Below are positions 7,206 to 10,965 of a stretch of DNA of 10,965 nucleotides, piece by piece. The translations under genes were made by a program, and so were the position numbers. The number at the start of each line of letters is the position of its first letter. The first letter of the stretch is position 1. The DNA comes from CAVTJX01 sp963735175 (GTDB lineage: Bacteria > Electryoneota > RPQS01), in NCBI GenBank assembly GCA_963735175.1, contig CAVTJX010000010.1:1-10965 (forward strand). Reading direction: 5' to 3'. The notes below the pieces were generated by a model. The model did not search any database. It saw only the letters and a list, made by a program, of their open reading frames with translations, and was not told the DNA's origin.

Positions 7206-7517
7206 ATGGCTATTGTCGCCGTATCCATCGCTCCCATTGACGTGGGGATCAGCCTTTCCAAATACGTGGCCGCCGCCGAGCGTGTGCTGCGCGATGACGG
7301 GCGCGTTAAATACCGCCTCGATCCGATGTTTACGACGCTCGAGGGCGATCTTGATGTGATCTTTGAGATTATCCGCAAGATGCAGGAAGCCGTCTTTGCC
7401 GCGGGAAGTCAGCGCGTGGGCACGGTGATCAAGATCGACGACCGCCGCGACCGCCCGCACGACATGGAAGGCAAGATCCGCGCGGTGGAAGACCAATTGA
7501 AGGCGGGCGGGTCTTAG
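7206..7517 (+). CDS. MTH1187-family thiamine-binding protein, restored at its 5' end
   Basis: This 103-aa protein belongs to the MTH1187/YkoF-like family (formerly DUF77), small ferredoxin-fold proteins reported to bind thiamine or related compounds. Typical features are MAIVAVSIAP, SLSKYVAAAERVL, an YRLDPMFTTLEGD segment, and VGTVIKIDDRRDRP near the end. Codons 1 to about 17 come from the island and the rest appears to be host sequence. The ATG at 7206 is preferred to the in-frame TTG at 7155, because similarity with the native start at 5395 begins exactly there. Its upstream sequence has no good Shine-Dalgarno, unlike the native start, so expression may now depend on island transcription. 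The last codons and stop lie in a palindrome. Confidence 0.88.
   Translation: MAIVAVSIAPIDVGISLSKYVAAAERVLRDDGRVKYRLDPMFTTLEGDLDVIFEIIRKMQEAVFAAGSQRVGTVIKIDDRRDRPHDMEGKIRAVEDQLKAGGS
7257..7282 (+). repeat. Right 26-bp core direct repeat (attR-like)
   Basis: Identical to 5446-5471 and located inside the intact thiamine-binding gene. It marks where island-supplied codons give way to host sequence. Confidence 0.6.
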
Positions 7518-7525
7518 ACCCGCCC
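7505..7525. repeat. GC-rich palindrome overlapping the MTH1187 stop codon
   Basis: GGGCGGGTCT and AGACCCGCCC flank a single T, forming a 10-bp palindrome (or an 8-bp stem with the loop CTTAG). The TAG stop at 7515-7517 is inside it, so the repeat supplies the end of the protein. Read on the minus strand, the unit and its flank (TGTAGGGGCGGGTC...) resemble a type of dispersed REP-like or MITE-like palindrome I recall from several phyla. No T-run follows directly, so terminator activity is uncertain. Confidence 0.65.
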
Positions 7526-7553
7526 CTACACCCGCCAGATTGGGTTATTTCTT

Positions 7554-7588
7554 TTTGCTTTTTCATTTCTAATTTCTCATTTTTCATT
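7554..7588 (+). repeat. T-rich heptamer tandem repeat in the sucC leader
   Basis: Five successive 7-base units can be read: TTTGCTT, TTTCATT, TCTAATT, TCTCATT, TTTCATT. The tract ends ten bases before the sucC ATG and is followed by a C-run. It resembles the heptamer tandem repeats found between genes in some bacteria. A role in translation or transcription is possible but unproven. Confidence 0.6.
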
Positions 7589-7598
7589 TCCTCCCCCC

Positions 7599-8790
7599 AT
7601 GCGACTTTACGAACACGAAGGCAAGACCTTCTTTGCCAAAGGCAAGATTCCCGTTTCCCAGGGCAAGGTTGTTACCACCGTTAACGACGCGGTAGCCGCC
7701 GCGAATGCCATCGGCTATCCCGTCGTCGTCAAGGCCCAGGTATTAATCGGCGGCCGCGGCAAGGCCGGCGGCGTCAAGGTGGCCAAAACCGAAACCGAAG
7801 CGCTTACCCACGCGCAGAACATCCTCGCCCTTACCATCAAGGGCTATCCCGTCGAAAAAATTCTGATTGAACCCGCCCTGGATATCGCCCGCGAGATCTA
7901 CCTCGGCGTGACCATCGACCGCGCGGCCTATAAGATCGTGCTGCATCGGCTGCGCCGAAGGCGGCGTGGAGATTGAAGAGACGGCGAAAACGCATCCCGA
8001 GAAAATCATCAAGATTCCCTTTGAAATCGACGAGCCCTGCTACGGCTATCACGGCATTCAATTGGCGCAGAAGCTGGGCCTTGCAGGCAGCGACCTGAAG
8101 GACGTGGCGGCCATCGCCGTGAAGCTCTTTGCTATGTTCAAGAAGCTCGACGCCAAGGTGGTGGAGATCAATCCGCTCGTCAAGACCAAAGAGGGCAAGT
8201 GGCTCGCCGCCGACGCCCGTATGGCGCTGGACGACGACGCGATGTTCCGCCATCCGGAAGTGGCGGAGATGGGGATCGGCGAGCGCCACGAGGAAGGTGA
8301 ACTGACGCCGCGCGAGCAGCAGGCCCGCGAGTGGGGTATCCCCTACGTGGACCTCGAAGGCGACATCGGCATGTTTCCCGGCGGCGCGGGCTTTGGGATT
8401 GTGGGCAACGACTTCATCCATTATTACGGCGGCAAACCGGCGAACTTCATGGACAGTGGCGGCGGCCCGGCCCCCGAGCGCATCGCGAAAATGCTGGTGC
8501 TGCTGGACGACAACCCGCAAGTGAAGGCGATTTTCGGCGCGCGCTTTGGCGGCATTTCGCGCTGCGACGACTTCGCCAAGGGCGTGGTGCAGTTCCTGAA
8601 GGAACACGGCCTCAGTAAGCCGATGGTCGTGCGCATGACGGGCAACAAGTGGCAGGAAGGGCTCGCGATCTTCGACCAGGCCCGCAAGGACGCACCGCAG
8701 CTCTTCCAGCAGCTCGAGTTTCACGGGATTGAGACGCCGATTGAGGACATTTCGCAGCGAGCGGTGGAACTGGCCAAGCGAGGCGCTTGA
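7599..8790 (+). CDS. sucC: Succinyl-CoA synthetase beta subunit (ADP-forming), one frameshift
   Basis: Together with an alpha subunit this enzyme converts succinyl-CoA to succinate with ATP formation in the TCA cycle. The ATP-grasp start is clear: K45 with QVLIGGRGKAGGVK. EINPLV and DARMALDDDAMFRHPE give the metal-binding Asn and Asp. The C-terminal half has GGKPANFMDSGGG and FGARFGGISRCDDFAKG, matching the CoA-ligase domain. The loop that usually reads G-N-I-G-x-x-V-N-G-A-G-L-A-M is GDIGMFPGGAGFGIV here, so this is a divergent branch. The frame breaks near 7944; removing one C there restores KIVLIGCAEGGVEIEE and gives 396 aa, a normal length, so an indel error is likely. No alpha subunit (sucD) is next to it. 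The ATG follows a heptamer repeat and CCTCCCCCC, without a Shine-Dalgarno. Confidence 0.88.
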
Positions 8791-8936
8791 GCCGTAGCGC
8801 TGACGCCTGCGCGGATCGCGCGCTTCGCGCAAGCTGCGGGGCGCTGAGGCTGCCATGAAGACAGACGGGTGACCCTTCCTTCGTCAGGGCAGGCTTCTGG
8901 AGAGTCACCACGGCGAACATCGTTACGGAGGCTGTG

Positions 8937-9884
8937 ATGGATGACCGTCTCCGGCTGTTGAAACGCATCCGGTTTGTGTGCCGCGTGGCACAGTGGCTGC
9001 TGCTGCTGGCGATTGTCGGGTGGGGATACTTCTACGTGCGTGTCACCTGGCAGACCGTCAGTCTGACGGGCCAGAGCCTGACGCAGGCGGTGATGACTTT
9101 AGCCGCACGCTCTGGGATTATGGTGAGGACGTGCGCCGCGACCTTGTGCTTTATCCGCCGCCGGACCCCGCGGATTCGACCGCGCAAGCGGCCTGGCTGA
9201 AACAGATTAATTACAGCGCGGGCGAACGCGCCGGGGTTTTTCTGCTGCGTCCGTCAGGCATTTTGTGGGTGCGTCAGCCCAGAGACATGGGCGATGCGGC
9301 CCAACGTTTCGAAAAGCTGCTGGCCGATTCCCCGTTCAAGCCGCCGGCAAAACCCTTTCGACGCGTTGCCGGTTTTGAACGTGACGGTGCCGCCGGAAGC
9401 CGAGCGCTATTACAATTCCACGGTGGCGCTGATCGCGGGCGCGCCGGACGCGCCACTTCACTGGGGAGTACTCCTCCGGCCACGCGATTTGTGGCAGCCG
9501 GTGGCGGCGCGGCTGCGCAAGGCGCCAAAGACGGCGGTGGAGGGGCTGCCCGACCCGCTGGCGGACCGGATCGAGACCGCGCTGAAGGTCACGCCGGATC
9601 GTTTCATGTATCCCGCCTTCCGCGTGACGCAGGACGGGGTTACGCTCTTCGCTTCAGCGAACCTTGATACCACGCTGCCTTCAGAAGTCGACACGATCTT
9701 CGGCACGCCCGTGGAGTTGTTCATGACGCGCCGCGATACGGAATACATGCGCGCCGTGTCGTGGTGGGTGTTGTTTTCCGGTTTGCTGTTTCTGGGTGTG
9801 CTGTTTATTTTCTTTGAACAGATTTTCCGCTGGGCGGGACGGCTGCGGAAGAGCGAGCCCGCGCCGACGAACATCGCAGCCTGA
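8937..9884 (+). CDS. Two-TM extracytoplasmic protein, array member 1, two frameshifts
   Basis: After repair this is about 315 aa: a short basic N-terminus (MDDRLRLLKRIR), a membrane helix near 18-33, a large outside domain and a C-terminal helix (WWVLFSGLLFLGVLFIFF) with a short basic tail. The outside domain holds YPPPDP, HWGVLLRPRDLW and FASANLDTT, each with a counterpart in the next gene, so the two are paralogs. The topology resembles the sensing part of a membrane receptor without any output domain. I do not recognise the family. The frame breaks twice: a base seems missing near 9095 (QAVM then DFSRTLWDYG) and one A seems extra in AAAA at 9349-9352 (PPANPFDALPVLN). The two cancel. GGAGG at 8927-8931 lies five bases before the ATG. 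Confidence 0.72.
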
Positions 9885-9905
9885 GCAACATCCGGAGGGT
9901 TTGTC

Positions 9906-10868
9906 ATGGATGAGGCTTCCAAGGCGAAACTGCGCAAGAGCGCCAAACGCCGCTTTCAATGGACGGTGGTGCTCCTGCGTCTCGGGTCGCTGATCGGGGT
10001 GGATGCGTTTCTGCGCTCGCGGATCATCATCGAGCGCTCGTATCAGCAGATTACGCTGGCCCAAGACTCGCGCTTCCTCTGGCAGGAGCGGGTCGCCTTC
10101 GCAATGGAGCGTGTCCGGCGGCTGGGTTACTTTCCGCCGCCCGCGAGCGCGGCGGACCGGGCGCGGTGGGCAAGCGAGGTTGCGGACTTTTTCGGCTACC
10201 GCGTGCCGCTCTGCGTGATCGACGGAATGCGCGCACAGTGGGTCGTGCCGCCGGACGCGGGCATGCAGGCGCTGACTGATTCCGCGTTGATGACTCCGGC
10301 CAATCCACTCCGCCCCGTAAAGCCGCTATCGCAGTTTGGCAGCGTGGCGATCCGTTTTGCCGAAGCGCCGCGACCGTTTGAAGACCGCTCGTTTGCCGTG
10401 ATCAGCGACTTGTCGCGCCACCTCGCCTGGGGTGCGCTCATCGATTACAGTGAAGAGTGGTTGGCATTTTACCGCCACCTCAGTTTGCCGCGTGATTCGG
10501 CGGTGGAATTCGGCAGTCCGGCCCAGATGCTGGCGAACGTATATGCGCTGCCGCGCTCGGGGCCGAACGGCACGCTGCCGCGTTTGCGGGCGCGTTACCA
10601 TGGCACGGAGATCTTTGCGAGTCCCGGACTCGACACCACGGCCGCGGTCTATCACGTCGCGCCGGTGGGGGAACTGAAGGAAGATATCTTTTCGCCGCCG
10701 CACGTGCCAGCTTATTATCTGATATGGGTCTTGCGGGCGGCGCTCGCAGGATATCCCATTCTGCTGCTGCTCTTCGTGCTACCCTTCTACCGCTGGTACC
10801 GGCGCGTGATGCAGCTCACGGAACCCGAGCCGCCCGCTGTTTCCCATCCGGAATCTGACAAGCGGTAG
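9906..10868 (+). CDS. Two-TM extracytoplasmic protein, array member 2
   Basis: This intact 320-aa protein has the same plan as its upstream neighbour: basic start (MDEASKAKLRKSAKRR), helix near 19-36, outside domain, and a C-terminal helix around 266-295 (LAGYPILLLLFVLPFY) with a polar tail. Shared motifs are YFPPPASAADRARW against YPPPDPADSTAQAAW, LAWGALIDYSEEWL against HWGVLLRPRDLW, and FASPGLDTT against FASANLDTT. The order is conserved, which supports tandem duplication with strong divergence. There is no kinase, GGDEF or other output domain. It could be a sensor or an envelope protein; function is unknown. GGAGG at 9894-9898 gives a good ribosome site, and the gene starts 21 bases after its neighbour, so both are likely in one operon. 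Confidence 0.8.
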   Translation: MDEASKAKLRKSAKRRFQWTVVLLRLGSLIGVDAFLRSRIIIERSYQQITLAQDSRFLWQERVAFAMERVRRLGYFPPPASAADRARWASEVADFFGYRVPLCVIDGMRAQWVVPPDAGMQALTDSALMTPANPLRPVKPLSQFGSVAIRFAEAPRPFEDRSFAVISDLSRHLAWGALIDYSEEWLAFYRHLSLPRDSAVEFGSPAQMLANVYALPRSGPNGTLPRLRARYHGTEIFASPGLDTTAAVYHVAPVGELKEDIFSPPHVPAYYLIWVLRAALAGYPILLLLFVLPFYRWYRRVMQLTEPEPPAVSHPESDKR

Positions 10869-10880
10869 TCCGGAGCCGTT

Positions 10881-10965
10881 ATGGATGCCCTCGAAAAGGC
10901 GAAAATTCGCAAGCGGGCAAAGCGACGCTTTGTGCGCAGCATGATCGCGCTCTGTGTGCTGTCCG
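10881..10965 (+). CDS. Array member 3, N-terminus only (cut by the window edge)
   Basis: Only 28 codons are visible: MDALEKAKIRKRAKRRF followed by the start of a hydrophobic helix (SMIALCVLS). The first 17 residues closely match MDEASKAKLRKSAKRRF of the gene before it, so this is a third paralog. GGAG at 10872-10875 lies five bases before the ATG, and the gap to the upstream stop is 12 bases, consistent with an operon. Confidence 0.75.
   Translation, partial: MDALEKAKIRKRAKRRFVRSMIALCVLS

Larger units (their letters stand above)
5446..7256 (+). mobile_element. Low-GC, gene-restoring integrated island with an ATPase cargo
   Basis: The segment is 1811 bases counting one core copy. Composition drops sharply: a hand count gives 23 G+C in 60 at 6421-6480, against 38 in 60 at 8161-8220 in the host. 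It splits the thiamine-binding gene after codon 26 and supplies a diverged replacement for codons 1-17 at its right end, so the gene is again whole. Joining 5445 directly to 7257 yields an uninterrupted 103-codon gene, the predicted empty site. It contains one clear gene (5573-7141), one short open frame at the left end, and no integrase or transposase. I see no terminal inverted repeats. Exact boundaries cannot be fixed within the 26-bp identity. Confidence 0.7.

Noticed and set aside
5395..7282. Target-site duplication by a transposon
   Set aside because: The duplicated stretch is about 78 bases, far longer than usual target duplications, and the two copies differ at 8 positions. No terminal inverted repeats or transposase are visible.
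5395..7517. Two tandem MTH1187 paralogs, the first truncated by the island
   Set aside because: Possible, but homology starts exactly at the ATG and the second copy lacks any host-like upstream sequence, while the low-GC region runs right up to it. A single split and repaired gene is simpler; empty-site comparison would decide.
7837..8856. Long open frame of 339 codons on the minus strand opposite sucC
   Set aside because: It is a GC-rich shadow frame: the plus strand encodes clear SucC motifs over the same span and the minus product is histidine/arginine-rich with no recognisable domain.

Overview
The window is about 11 kb of a high-GC bacterial chromosome with one short low-GC island. A gingipain-like (C25) peptidase of the type linked to type IX secretion, beside central-metabolism genes, suggests an FCB-group bacterium or a related candidate phylum. 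This is inferred from gene content; no rRNA or other marker confirms it.

Layout: a minus-strand C25-type secreted peptidase gene runs off the left edge (1-1684). A 584-base divergent spacer follows, carrying 8-bp-period repeats in both orientations. The rest is on the plus strand: acetate transporter (2269-2861), glucose-6-phosphate isomerase (2941-4306), a small membrane protein (4378-4884), a DUF1569/DinB-like protein (4947-5390) and an MTH1187-type thiamine-binding protein whose 5' end is present twice (5395-5484 and 7206-7517). Then come the succinyl-CoA synthetase beta subunit (7599-8790) and a tandem array of three related two-TM proteins of unknown function (8937-10965, the last one cut by the window edge).

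The most notable structure is the island between the two MTH1187 5' ends. The native start of the gene is at 5395, four bases after DUF1569. After 26 codons it is interrupted by low-GC DNA holding a 522-aa Sll1717-type P-loop ATPase. At the right edge a second, diverged copy of the first 26 codons begins exactly at an ATG and joins in frame to the rest of the gene. The element thus appears to carry a replacement 5' end that keeps the host gene whole, as SXT-type elements do at prfC, but with one clear cargo gene and no visible recombinase. A 26-bp identical core flanks it, and deleting one core plus the insert (1811 bp) would recreate an uninterrupted 103-aa gene. A short open frame overlaps the ATPase start by ATGA and may be the tail of a lost partner gene.

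At least five host reading frames are broken in the C25, transporter, isomerase, succinyl-CoA synthetase and first array genes. Several breaks are mended by changing one base, two of them at a short homopolymer, so sequencing indels are a better explanation than gene decay. Functionally the flanks combine acetate uptake, sugar-phosphate isomerisation, the TCA cycle and envelope proteins, with no sign of a single pathway.
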